A stretch of 64,000 bases of DNA from Timema cristinae (taxonomy: Eukaryota; Arthropoda; Insecta; Phasmatodea; Timematidae). The DNA lies in contig JBCFYV010000012.1 in the NCBI GenBank assembly GCA_039000515.1, positions 83,492,193 to 83,556,192 of the forward strand, read 5' to 3'. Shown one piece after another: positions 1-10,870 of the stretch (the stretch's first letter is position 1; every line of letters starts with the position of its first letter). A model generated the notes under the pieces. The model had not been told where the DNA came from and did no database searches. It was given only the letters and a program-made list of their open reading frames with translations. Both the position numbers and the translations under genes were made by a program.

Positions 1-235
1 GCCCAATGTACCAATCATACACCATTTCCTGGAGGCTCTGCCCATGTCCTGATGAGATGATAGTGAATATAATAGGGTAAAGCCAGTTAAGATCTTAACC
101 TAACTTAATCCTAGTTAACTAAACACTGGTGACCATGGGAATTATTCCACTTTCGAGAAAAATCCCACAGTACCAGCCGGGAGTCAAACCCGGAATTTCC
201 ATGTCAGCAACCATGTCCTCTGAGGCCGGTTACAT
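1..235 (-). repeat. tRNA-headed SINE, family E (partial)
   Basis: Read on the minus strand, the head has a box-B-like GGGTTTGACTCCC near 183-195. The body contains a GATAGTGAATAT motif that recurs at 37075-37150, where it is amplified. The copy runs off the window edge. It is assigned by similarity to 36950-37320 within this window only. Confidence 0.45.
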
Positions 236-988
236 ATCCTCAAAGGATTAAAAACCTTACATTTTCAAGGACGTTTCAAACGAACAAGAGTAGTTCTTAG
301 ATTAGGGTGAATTGCGAGAAAAATAGATTCTCAAGCAAATAAAATAAAAACCGTTAATAGGGTCGAAACATAACATGGTGAAATAATTTAGGGATGTTTT
401 GTGGTCTTGAAGCTTCAGAACTTTCATTCTCGTGAGAAAAATAACAGTGTGATGGTTTGTCCTTCCAGTTATGTTGTTATTATGACTAATATCGTGATTC
501 GTGAGTTCTAGCCCAAGCTAAGATAACATGACCTTGTAGAGTAGTAATACCAGCCTGAAAGTCAATTGCCGTGTCAAGAATAACTTGAACGAGATATCAG
601 CGGAACCTGACCATGTTTCTGTGGTCAATACCCTGTTTCTATTCACCCTCATTTTGGTCGATAGCCTGTTATGACATGGTGGTCGTTTAACGTCCCTGAA
701 AGCTGTATTCCTGCGTTACCAGGTAAATGTCAAACCTCTCAGTGAAAGAGTTCATCTCTATAACTTTCTGTATCAGCATCACAAGCGGTTGTCCTTGAGC
801 CGGCCTCAACTATACATGGCAAGGATCCTAAGCTACACAGGGACATGGCAGCAAGGATCATAATATAAAAGTAACAGTACCATACACATGATAAAGATCC
901 TAAACTATAAGTTACAAAGGCACGGCAGTGTAAGAATCATCACCGGCGTATGCAAAGTGAGAAGGCAGACTTTTTCGATCTGTGAATG
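236..988. other. Intergenic, no gene seen
   Basis: No exon-like open segment with splice sites was found. Part of 236-420 (the motif TTTTCAAGG followed by GTTTCA) resembles stretches at 6110-6330 and 18270-18560, so an old dispersed repeat is present. Confidence 0.4.
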
Positions 989-1267
989 TATTATTATTAT
1001 TAGCACCGCGTCTTACTACCCGTTCGGGTTATACGCACTTACGCTAATGTGTAATGGAAGGGTGATTTGTGAGATGAAATGGAGGACCTACAGTTTAACG
1101 TGGAATCCGAACCACGGTGGAGGCCTGGCATTCTCCACATTCACAAGATGTCTTGTCAGAGGTGAAGGAAGGGTTTGATAATCAGATAAATCTGTGTCGG
1201 GACCGAGGATTGAACCCCGGACCCCAGCACAGAAGTCCGATACTTTACCCTAGACCGCCAGGTCACC
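989..1267 (-). repeat. SINE family A, copy 1 of a tandem pair
   Basis: Minus-strand copy. It has a tRNA-like head at 1190-1267 (box B GATTGAACCCCGG read on plus), a body with the GGATTCCACGTT core, and the tail GCGTATAACCCGAACGGG followed by TAA repeats. It is directly followed by a second copy. The sequence CTGTGAATG flanks the pair at 980-988 and again after 1567, which looks like a target-site duplication around both. Confidence 0.8.
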
Positions 1268-1272
1268 GAACT

Positions 1273-1556
1273 GTTATTATTATTATTATTAGCACCGCGT
1301 CTTACTACCCGTTCGGGTTATACGCACTTACGCTAATGTGTAATGGTAGGGTGATTGTGAAATGAAATGAAGGACCTACAGTTTAACGTGGAATCCGAAC
1401 CACGGTGGCGGCCTGGCATTCCACACATTCACAAGATGTCTTGTCAGAGGTGAAGGAAGGGATTGATAATCAGATAAATCTGTGTCGGGACCGAGGATTG
1501 AACCCCGGCCGCCAGTACAGAAGTCTGACACCTTACCCCTAGACCGCCAGGTCACC
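1273..1556 (-). repeat. SINE family A, copy 2 of a tandem pair
   Basis: Same family and orientation as 989-1267, with a tRNA-like head at 1480-1556 and TAA repeats at 1273-1291. Open frames here (for example 1376-1579) are shadows of the repeat. Confidence 0.8.
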
Positions 1557-1789
1557 CAGACACCGAACTGTGAATGCACGGTTAAGTTTCACGCCAGTAA
1601 GATTTACATAAGCATTTTATTTTTACCGGCGCCACTAAATCTATGCGTGTATAGATCCAGCATTAAATCATTGGTTCGGTCCAATCTTGTCTTTCATTTC
1701 GAAGTGTTCGGAAGTTTCACAGAGACTATTATTTTTGTACTTAAATTAAATTTGGCAAGTGAATAAAGTCAGGCTTGTATTAAATTTCA

Positions 1790-2170
1790 AATAGTTTCTA
1801 AAGGCATTCAATTTTCAAAACGTTGGCAAGGAAGAGTGATGAATGATGAGGCATATAATAATTAAAAAAAAAATACAAGCGAGGACAATATAGTTTCTCG
1901 AGACAACCAATTTTCAAAAATTTGCCTGATGTAGACCATTCTAAATAGCTTCTAGAAATATAAATTAAAAGAATCAAGGGGCATCCAATCATTAGAATTT
2001 CCAGGGGAAGACAATTCCGAATAACTTCTGATCCCATTTTACTAAATTTTCTGGAAAAGACTCGCTCTAAATAGCTTCTGGGTGCATTCAATTAAAATAA
2101 AAAACCAATGTGAAGACAGCTCCAAATAGTTTATAGAAAAGTATTATTTAAAAAAAAATCAGATGAGGGC
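1790..2170. repeat. Degenerate ~65-bp AT-rich tandem repeat
   Basis: Successive decayed units carry AAATAGCTTCTAGAA-like motifs spaced about 60-70 bp apart. The same unit, in inverse orientation, fills 9690-10870 and appears at 17740-17830 and 50320-50500. No coding potential is evident. Confidence 0.55.
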
Positions 2171-2225
2171 CACTCTTTAGCCTTGGGGTTAAGACCCCTC
2201 AAAACCCCTTTTTATTTGCTAGATT

Positions 2226-2502
2226 GGTGACCTGGTGGTCTAGGGGTAAGGTGTCAGACTTCTATGCTGGCGGCCGAGGTTCAATCCTCGGTCCCGGCAC
2301 AGATTTATCCGATTACCAAACCCTTCCTTCACCTCTGACAAGACATCTTGTGAATGTGGGGAATGCCAGGCCTCCACCGTGGTTCGGATTCCACGTTAAA
2401 CTGTAGGTCCTTCATTTCATCTCACAATCACCCTACCATTACACATTAGCGTAAGTGCGTATAACTCGAACGGGTAGTAAGACGCGGTGATAATAATAAT
2501 AA
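2226..2502 (+). repeat. SINE family A, full length, 13-bp TSD
   Basis: Full-length copy. Box A lies in GTGGTCTAGGGGTAAGG (2233-2250) and box B in GGTTCAATCCTCGG (2278-2291), followed by the body, the tail CTCGAACGGGTAGTAAGACG and TAA repeats. The sequence TATTTGCTAGATT is repeated exactly at 2213-2225 and 2503-2515, a clean target-site duplication showing recent LINE-type insertion. Confidence 0.92.
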
Positions 2503-2515
2503 TATTTGCTAGATT

Positions 2516-3117
2516 GTTTTACCCAGCTAAGCAAATAAAGTTTGGCCCGCTCTTTGTCCTTGATAACGGGCACGGATTGAGCACTTAACGAGTCTGGTCT
2601 TTCTAACCACTAGGCAAGTTTTCGCGGTTGTCCTAGTATCGATGTTAGCAAAATGTTTATGACCAAGACGATACCAGAGCTCGGTTTGGTGAAGCTTTCC
2701 TTGACCAGACTAAATAGTATGATTACGACCAACGAGCCGAGAATTTGTGCGCCAATTTTAAAACAGCATCACTTTTTATGTATAAGAGTATAACTTCGTA
2801 GTCACTGGATTTTAAGTTTTTGTAAATTAAAATGGACAGCAATTACTAGCTAGAAACACATGACAGTAAGTTGGTACTTAAAAACCGGTTAGTTATGAAT
2901 AAAAGAAAGCGAGTACTATATGATCTAGGCCTATTTAATATTACATACATACCTCATGTTTTCCTAAGGCTATTTTTGGAAATGTATGCTTAGTGTGACG
3001 TGTAAATATTAGGACTAGTCAAAATAAGCACACACACATCTAACTAAGAATAAAATTAAAAGGCTAGTTTTCAATCGATTTGCAGTACATGAAGTAGGAT
3101 TATATAAATTCACCTAC
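2516..3117. other. Intergenic, no gene seen
   Basis: Frames are stop-rich. A tRNA-like box A on the minus strand near 2608-2630 (GCCTAGTGGTTAGAAAG) suggests another old SINE head. Confidence 0.35.
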
Positions 3118-3297
3118 CAGCTGTTAGATCTACTCCACCCCAACCGCCATTTTCGTTTATGAAAAACATCTCAGAATTGTTTTCGCACTCCACATTGGTC
3201 AGAGCCACTTGATCGAGAAAATTCGATACCAAGACGTAACCAAGTTGTAATGTCTCAACTTGTAAACAACTATGTTGTTTCGAAAGAAAGGATGATA
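3118..3297 (-). CDS. Orphan exon candidate, unknown protein
   Basis: A 180-nt stretch is open in one minus-strand frame (59 full codons). It is preceded by CTGCAG (acceptor side, first exon base 3297) and followed by GTAGGT (donor after 3118), so it would be a symmetrical phase 1-1 exon. The predicted peptide includes VETLQLGYVLVSNF, then VALTNVECENNSEMFF and GGWGGVDLTAG. Its composition looks protein-like: mixed hydrophobic strands, two Cys and few low-complexity runs. I recognise no family and found no convincing partner exons on either side. It may be a lone exon of a long-intron gene or chance. Its length without stops in AT-rich DNA, plus good splice sites at both ends, is the whole case. 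Confidence 0.3.
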
Positions 3298-3997
3298 CTG
3301 CAGTTTTAATATTTTATTTGCATTTTAGAATATTTAAGCCCTTCAGGCAGTTTGGAAGTCAATTCATTTATTTTATTTTAAATGTGCTTACTGGATGCGT
3401 TGGGCGATGAAACCAAAACAGAAAGGGTTGATTTTGCACTTAATTTTCGTTCTAAGATAAATACACCATTTCCTTATTACGGAACGGTTGCATTTTCCAG
3501 CCAACCAAAAAGCCAGAATTTAAACTACTCTCATGTGATAGGTCGATAGTGTCAGTCCACTCTGGCGCAATCGTCGATATCATCAGAATTTGAAAAATAC
3601 ACGAGGCAGGAACCAACTCAATCTTACAAAAGTAGGATACGCGCAGTGACTGAGGTGGCGCTCTATAATTGTTACCCAACACGAGGTATTTAAGTGTTTT
3701 ATAATTGACGACCCATCGTGGGGCTCTTTAGAATACTTACAATTGACAGCCAACAGTGTTTTTTTTTATTGATTTCTGCAATTGTAGACCAACAGTGGGG
3801 TTTTCAGCATATATAGAAGCCTCTTTGAGAGTTCTTCAAAATCAATCGCGAAAACTCGCCTATAGTAACGGTCGAACTGTTGACCGTGTGGAAGGACCCA
3901 CTTGCACTAATGTATCTTGACCGAATGCGCGGTAGATCTGACGGGATGTAAGGAGACACGCGCGACAAGGAAACGACCTTTGGCGTCACTCTCACAA
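3298..3997. other. Intergenic, no gene seen
   Basis: A 76-codon frame at 3452-3682 (minus) has no recognisable domain or clear splice sites. A motif of the form 'GACnnnCCAnCGTGGGG' recurs at 3700-3725 and 3785-3800, suggesting a small degenerate local repeat. Confidence 0.3.
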
Positions 3998-4200
3998 TAT
4001 ATCAGATTGCTGATGACACGAAGATTGAAGTTCGAATCCCGGTCGGGTGAACTGTATTAAGTATGGTTTTTACTAACTTGTTTCTCTCTCTCCACGTAGG
4101 TGCGGGTACATTTCCTCTATATCTACCTTCCTTATTATATCCTAGTGGACTAAGTAAGCCGATGACCCGAACGGGTAACAAAACGAGGTGCCGAGCTCAG
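3998..4200 (+). repeat. SINE fragment (B/C type)
   Basis: The box-B region GTTCGAATCCCGGTCGGGTG is followed by the B/C body (TTTTTACTAA, then ACGTAGGTGCGGGTACATTTCCTCT) and a tail variant GACCCGAACGGGTAACAAAACG. The 5' part of the head is decayed. Confidence 0.6.
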
Positions 4201-4822
4201 GCTGAGCGGGGTGTAACTTTTAGAAAGGGGAATATTTATACAGGTGTTTTTAAGTTGTGCTGAAAGAGTTTAAAAAAAAATGGATGCATCTTAACACACA
4301 ACGTGAGTTATTTAGCATCGAGTTGTTCATTTCTAATGAAACTCGCGTGTGAAGGCGGTTGACATAGCCTCCACGCTCTTGTCCAAACTGGAGCTGTGCC
4401 ACATTTGTTGCTAATGGCGCTTTGATTGACTTTCTCTTGCAAAGTAATTACCTATCCGCCATCTGGCGCGCAACAGTTGGGAAGGTGATTGCACCAACCT
4501 GACAGCGGGAGCTATCGGTGCTGACACCTGTGGCAACACTGCAGTGTATATAGACTCAAACAAAACAAAACTATCACCCAGGATGTTTTGATAAAATTGT
4601 TTAATGTTTATTATAATTTTAATAAAGTTAGTTTTTTTAAATAGTTAAAATATTGGTCTTTCGAATTCCAAAATAGGCCTACACTTTTCACTTTCTCCCA
4701 AGACACTACAGACGTGGCTACCAGAACGCTCTGGTTATCATTAGGTGAGTATTTATGGATTATGAACCTATCAACAATATCATGTTAGACATATCCTTAC
4801 AATACACAATTTCCTCTTATTT

Positions 4823-4884
4823 TTAGAAACGGATTTGAATAAAAGCCAAAGTACAACAAAACTTTTATTCAAATCCGTTTCTAA
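4823..4884. repeat. Perfect 23-bp inverted repeat (hairpin)
   Basis: Arms 4823-4845 and 4862-4884 are exact reverse complements around a 16-nt loop (4846-4861). It lies directly upstream of a SINE head. It could be a template-switch inverted duplication, a fold-back element end, or a small structured RNA. Perfect pairing argues against a typical animal microRNA precursor. Confidence 0.85.
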
Positions 4885-4887
4885 GAA

Positions 4888-5148
4888 ACCCACTTCGGTG
4901 GCCGCATGGTCTTTTAAGTCTCATAATAGAGTGGAGTGCCAATGACGGGGAGATCGAGGTTCGAATTCCGGTCGGGTCTAATGAGGGTGGTTTCTCCTAG
5001 ATTGTGTTCTACCTTCCCGCTACGCAAATGCGGGTGCACTTTCTCTAAATTAAACCTTCAGCAACCCTAACACATCAGTGTAATTAGTACTCATGCGTGT
5101 AGCCTGAATGGGTAGTATTAATCGGATCTTGAAATCTAAAAATAAATA
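4888..5148 (+). repeat. SINE family C (Ser/Leu-tRNA-like head)
   Basis: The head has TTCGGTGGCCGCATGGTC, a long variable region, and box B GGTTCGAATTCCGG. The body shares GGGTGGTTT and CGCAAATGCGGGT with family B. The tail CCTGAATGGGTAGTA is degraded. Confidence 0.7.
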
Positions 5149-5247
5149 AATGATAATACACAAAGAGTTTGTATTTTATATATTATACCTTTTTTACCTT
5201 TCAATAAAGCGCCTTCGGTTTTATATTATTGAGACTAATATTACCGA

Positions 5248-5475
5248 TTTGTGGCTGAACGGTCCAAGGTCTCTCATGTTGAACTGGCCTGCCGATGACG
5301 GGGGAGATCGAGGTTCGAATTCCGGTCGGGTCTACTTGAGGGTGGGTTTTATTAAATTATTTCCAATCTCATTCCATGCAAATTCGGGTAGATTACCTCT
5401 AAAATTCTTTCTTCCTCATCTCTACCCCGCCATGCGTATAAACTGAACAGGTAGTAAAACGGAGTGATTTTAAAA
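5248..5475 (+). repeat. SINE family C, second copy
   Basis: It has a GTGGCTGAACGGTCCAAGG box-A region, box B GGTTCGAATTCCGG, the GGGTGGGTTT body and the tail ACTGAACAGGTAGTAAAACG. The overlapping open frame at 5150-5446 is not a gene. Confidence 0.7.
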
Positions 5476-7441
5476 AAACACTGCGCGGTGCAATATATCA
5501 GCGTGTCTGTACTGCCTCTAACAAAATAGCAATTAATTATTGGTAGGTTGGTAACACAGCTCGAGCCAGACGTCGCATAATGTCACGGTTTACTATATTC
5601 TACTTTAGCGGGGGAAAAACAGCGGAAGTAAAACCAGCGATACCGTTTTATTACTATTTTATTTTTAAAATATCCAACGTTTAAAAATAATTATTTAATT
5701 TTTTAAATTAAACAAAAAATCTGTTCACAATTTCGTTGTTATCGAATGCAGGAAACCGCACTTTGGTACGTATCCTAGTTTGAGTGTAACCGCGCATATA
5801 ATTAAACGGTCGTATCAATTATAAACGCCGGTAATAATTCTAACGAATACTAGTTGAATTAGAAGAGCGTCAAGTCATTTTAATGCGATTATAAAACATT
5901 GTAATTACAACACTTTTAACATCTAGGTAGATTCAAATGAATTTTTAAAAAAAACATGAAAAAATAGTAATATAAGGGCGTTTACCGGTTCGCCGAGACG
6001 CGCTGCAGTCGTCCACAAATCTCACGTTATTTAAGAAGTAGATTGTTATTTTAAAATATGATTCACGCCAAAATGAAGGTGAAAAGTATCAACATGCCTC
6101 TATTGGACTAAAATTCTTGTATTTAAAGGGTTGATAGTTTTAAATAAACTCATGAAAATGTAAAATTGGTTCATTTTCAAGGCTGTTTCACGCGGAATAT
6201 CGCAGATTTAAGATTAAAGGGAATGGTTAGAAAAATAGACCCAGCCTTGTTTCAGTGATTTTGGAGTTGTAGAATGACCCGTGACATGATAAATATCACA
6301 GTGTGAGGATATTTCCCTTTGAGTAGGCAGCACCCTTAACACCAATTTAAACAGCAGCTCGCATGTGTTCTGCATTCCTCACATTTATAATCCTTTTTAT
6401 CGCCTGTTTGTGTTGGTAACGGCAGGTGGTTCTAAAGGCTTTGTTACAATCTGACACAACATTTTATCACTGCACACAGATTGGAACTTATAAACAATGA
6501 TACGGGACCGTAGTTGAGTGGCTTGGGAGACCAAATACAAGTCTATTATTTTGTAATGAACGTCTTATTAGAAATGTGAGACAGAAAAAAAAATCCGTTT
6601 TGGTAAACTTATATATTTTTGGTAAAAAAATTTCAGCGATTTAAATTATTTACAATATAATAATAACATTAACAGCGATTACAGTTTTCTTCACTCTCAC
6701 ATGTCGATTACAGCGCTTTGTGGTTGAATGTAATAACTTAATGTCGGGGTCTGCTGTAGACAATACTTCATTATTATAATAACATTCTTAACAAATACAT
6801 TCCCTTCTCCTTGGATTTAACGTTCTGAAACTTTTAATGAAAAGATTTCCATCTCTAATAACAAATTATTTGTTTGTATTTTATTTTAAGCATTTCATCA
6901 AAAATATCCTTAAACTTATTTTAAGGGTGTGGTCAGGGCTACCCTAGGAAACTTTTTGTGACGCCACAAGTTATCTGCAGCACACCTTCCCTCCCAAAAA
7001 AGTTAAAAACTTTATTTTTTGTTTAATGTTATTACCGTATTTTGCGCCTGTACACAAATTTTCTGACGTACATGGTATCAGGAAATGTCATAAAAGGTAA
7101 ATATTTATAAGAACTTAATACTAGAAGCCATGTTTTTATACATATAAGGGTTGATTTCTCCCCAAACCTTTGTTCAATTTTCTTACCCGAATTGATCTGT
7201 AAAAAGGTGCAATAATAATAACCGGTGCCAAGTTTGAATTGAATCGGGGCTAGTACGTACTAAAATCATCGTGAAACATATTCACTACAGATGGACAAAC
7301 AAATATGGAGTTAGAACGATGAACTAGCTCCAGTTGTTCAATAAATTATTATATTTTTATTTGTTTTTATACTCTGACTATATTTGCTAGATCTCCTTTA
7401 CAGGGAGGGGAGCCTACCTACCATACCACGTGCGCCCCATC
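5476..7441. other. Intergenic, no gene seen
   Basis: AT-rich, with all frames broken. 6110-6330 is related to 18270-18560 (shared order of motifs: TTTTCAAGG, then GTTTCA, then GTGnnAGGATATT), marking a dispersed unclassified repeat of at least 220 bp. Confidence 0.4.
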
Positions 7442-7453
7442 GTTCGCTCAAAA

Positions 7454-7710
7454 TAATAATATATTTAGCACCGCGTCTTACTACCCGTTCGGGTTATACG
7501 CTTTAAGTAATAATTACGCTAATGGATTAGGAATTGGGAAGGTTTAATTAGAGGAAGTAAACCCACATTTGCGTGGAGGTAGAGTGAAAAACCATTTAGG
7601 AAAAACCACCCCCAGTTGACGCGAGCGAGATTCGAACCTCGATCTCCCCGTCCTCAGCAGTCGAGCACAACACGACAAGCGCGTTAGCCAACTACGCCAC
7701 CGAGGCGGGT
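7454..7710 (-). repeat. SINE family B, 12-bp TSD
   Basis: Minus-strand copy. The head has box A in GGCGTAGTTGGCTAACGC and box B in GGTTCGAATCTCG, with the tail CGGGTAGTAAGACGCGGTGC shared with family A. The sequence GTTCGCTCAAAA flanks it exactly at 7442-7453 and 7711-7722. Confidence 0.9.
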
Positions 7711-7954
7711 GTTCGCTCAAAAGATTAAAACAATAGCTCTTTGTGCAATACGTTATCATTTCTCTTTACATTAATAATTAAACGGACTAGGAATATAAAA
7801 TATTGCAATATTTTTATTCGTGCCATTGTGGCAATATGAGTTTCCAGTTTTCCAATGACGGGCTTCTTATGAAGATCAGACTGTACTTGTCCAGCCTATC
7901 CGCACATTTACACAATTAAGACAAAATAATGATTAATTAAAGTAGAGTTCAAAG

Positions 7955-8090
7955 AAAATGTACTGGCTTTGCGTGAAAGCAGAGTGAAAATAACATTTAG
8001 CAAACCACAACTTTATACTCTCGGTCGGGTTTCAAGTTTGAACCTCCCTGTTACCATCAACCATACCATACGAGACTAGTGCCTTTGTCC
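7955..8090 (-). repeat. SINE fragment, B/C type
   Basis: A minus-strand remnant shares the CACTCTGCTTTCACGC-like and GGTTC-like box-B regions with families B and C, but has no clear ends. Confidence 0.4.
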
Positions 8091-8123
8091 ATATTCCCTC
8101 ATAAGTTGTGTTTTAATCTTAAT

Positions 8124-9290
8124 CACAAGATCTCCTCTCAACTTGTATGGTACTAGTTGTAATATTGAGAGGGTTCAACAGCTTCACAAGATCTCCTCTC
8201 AACTTGTATGGTACTAGTTGTAATATTGAGAGGGTTCAACAGCTCCACAAGATCTCCTTTCAACTTGCATGGTACTAGTTGTAATATTGAGCCGGATACT
8301 GATAGAGTTCAACAACTCCACAAGATCTCCTCTCACTTGTATGGTACTAGTTGTAATATTGAGAGGGTTCAACAGCTCCACAAGATCTCCTCTCAACTTG
8401 GTATGTACTAGTTGTAATTTGAGAGGGTTCAACAACTCCACAAGATCTCCTCTCAACTTGTATGATACTAGTTGTAATATTGAGAGGGTTCAACAATCCA
8501 CAAGATCTCTCTCAACTTGTATGTACTAGTTGTAATATTGAGAGAGTTCAACACTCCACAAGATCTCCTCTCAACTTGTATGATACTAGTTGTAATTTTG
8601 AGGAGGGTTCAACAACTCCACAAGATCTCCTCTCAACTTGTATGATACTAATTGTAATATTGAGGATAGAGAGGTTCAACAACTCCACAAGATCTCCTCT
8701 CAACTTGTATGATACTAGTTGTAATATTGAGTGGATATGAGGAGTTCAACAACTCCACAAGATCTCCTCTCAACTTGTATGGTACTAGTTGTAATATTGA
8801 GGATATGTAGGTTCAACAACTCCACAAGATCTCCTCTCAACTTGTATGGTACTAGTTGTAATTTGAGAGGGTTCAACAGCTCCACAAGATCTCCTCTCAA
8901 CTTGTATGGTACTATTGTAATATTGAGCCGGATACTGAGAGAGTTCAACAACTCCACAAGATCTCCTCTCAACTTGTATGGTACTAGTTGTAATATTGAG
9001 CTGGATACTGAGAGAGTTCAACAACTCCACACAAGATCTCCTCTCAACGTGTATGGTACTAGTTGTAATATTGATAAGAGTTCAACAACTCCACAAGATC
9101 TCCTCTCAACTTGTATGGTACTAAGTTGTAATATTGAGCTGGATGCTGAGAGAGTTCAACAACTCCACAAGATCTCCTCTCAACTTGTATGGTACTAGTT
9201 GTAATATTGAGAGAGTTCAACAGCTCCACAAGATTCCTCTCAACTTGTATGGTACTAGTTGTAATATTGAGCCGGATACTGAGAGAGTTC
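8124..9290. repeat. Minisatellite, ~59-75-bp unit, about 18 copies
   Basis: The unit begins CACAAGATCTCCTCTCAACT, continues through a GGTACTAGTTGTAATATTGAG segment split by variants, and ends in GTTCAACAACTC. Units differ by a variable linker (for example CCGGATACTGA) and by scattered single-base losses. The long open frames on both strands here are by-products of the periodicity. The array ends abruptly at 9290, where GC-richer unique DNA begins. Confidence 0.93.
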
Positions 9291-9665
9291 TCACGGATCT
9301 CCAACAGGTGAACCTTGAATGAACATCTCGTCACTTGCAGCTGCGCCAACATCTGCCAAGTGGTTCAGTTGTTCGTTTCACTGGTACAGGTGGCCAGAGA
9401 TGTTCAACGTACCAGACTAGTTAGTGATCCATACACTTTAACAAGGATACCACAGGATTTAGATGAGCGGTTAGCACCACTGACTTGGACGGACACCGAC
9501 ACAATAATAGCTCAGGGATGTTCGGGGACGGATGTTTATATGAATGCTGGTTATCTGGGTCAGACGTGGGACAAGGGGGGTACCACCGACCTCGTTACTG
9601 GGAGGGAGAGGTTCACTGTCAACAATTGAACAGCGGGAGCGTTCGGCCTGGTTGAAAGGTCTTCG
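9291..9665. other. GC-richer unique segment, unassigned
   Basis: The base composition differs from the surrounding AT-rich DNA. One plus-strand frame (9315-9629, 104 codons) is open. The peptide has no motif I recognise, its first third is Val/Leu/Cys-rich, and there is no convincing donor or promoter. It could be a decayed exon or part of the minisatellite's original host sequence. Confidence 0.25.
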
Positions 9666-9689
9666 ATGGTCTGGGTGGAGCTAGTTTGT

Positions 9690-10870
9690 AAGTCGTGTGT
9701 TGAGAGAACCTATGTTTATAAATATGATCTTGAATCGCTTCACTAAACTAAATGAACCCTCCGAACCTGTCGTACGGGTGTCATTTAATCTCACAGTTGA
9801 CATTAGCCGAGGATAAAGTCCCGTTTTTATAGGAAGGGGATTTAAAAAAAAATACAATTTTTTTTCGCCCAAAAGTGATAACATTTTACTAAGGGCGTAC
9901 GGAGAAATTAATTGGGGGAGGGGTTAAATCAAAATCGTAAGTTTATGACATGATGCTAAGACTTACTATCAAACCCTTGGATATAAGAACATGGTATTTT
10001 ATCCAGTGTGTGGAAATTTATTTGTGTAAGGAGGTAAGAGGGGAACAGTAACAAAAAAAAAGTTTCTTTTAGGTTTTTTTTACCCTTCCCTCCCCCAGTT
10101 AATGTTAAGAAATTGGATACACCTTGAAGATACAGTATTTGAAGTGGTCTTCTTCATATGGAGTTTTTGAAAAGTATACTCTTTTAAAAGCTATTGAGAA
10201 TAGTGCCCCCACAGAATTTTTTTAAAAGAACTTAGAATGCTCCTAGAGAATATTTGGAGTAGTTTTACTTCGGTAAATTTTTGAAAATTGGATACCTCTA
10301 AAAGCTATTTTAGTAGTGCCCCACATTTTTTTTTTAAATTTGTATGCCCTTAAAAGCTATTTATAAAGGTCTTCAGGATATCACCCCCAACCTCCTTGAA
10401 AATTAGATTCCCTCTAAGTTATTTGGAGAGGTTTTATCCAAACAATAATAATAAAAAAACGATGGCCCTAAAAGCTATTCAGAATGGTCCTCCCTGGATT
10501 TTTTTGTTAAGCTAAATGCCTTTAGAAGTTAATGAAAGTGGTCTTCTCCAACACATTTTTGTAAAAAAGTAAGTAATTGGAGTGGTCCTCACTTGGATTA
10601 TTTTAAAATATTATATATCCATAAGAAGTTATTTTAAGTGTCCTAACAGTATTATTTTTTAATTCAATGCTTTTAGAACCCAATTAGAGTGATATTCACC
10701 CGGAATTCTTTTGAAAATTAAATATTTCCAGAAACTATTTGGAGTGGCCTTTCTTTGGAAAGTTTTTGGAAAAAAATATACAAGTTATTTAAGTTGATAC
10801 AAGCCCATCTTAAGCTTCATAATAAAAACTTAGGAAAATTTCGGGGAGGGGGTGTAACCCCATAAATACC
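9690..10870. repeat. Degenerate ~65-bp AT-rich tandem repeat array
   Basis: Some 15 decayed units carry AAAAGCTATTT, then a GGAGTGG-like motif, then TTTTTGAAAATT. It is the same family as 1790-2170, 17740-17830 and 50320-50500. No gene is seen. Confidence 0.6.

Noticed and set aside
2226..2300. tRNA gene
   Set aside because: tRNA-like head only. It is continuous with a SINE body, a TAA tail and an exact TSD.
8124..9290. CRISPR array
   Set aside because: Unit of 59-75 bp without unique spacers, eukaryotic context: an ordinary minisatellite.
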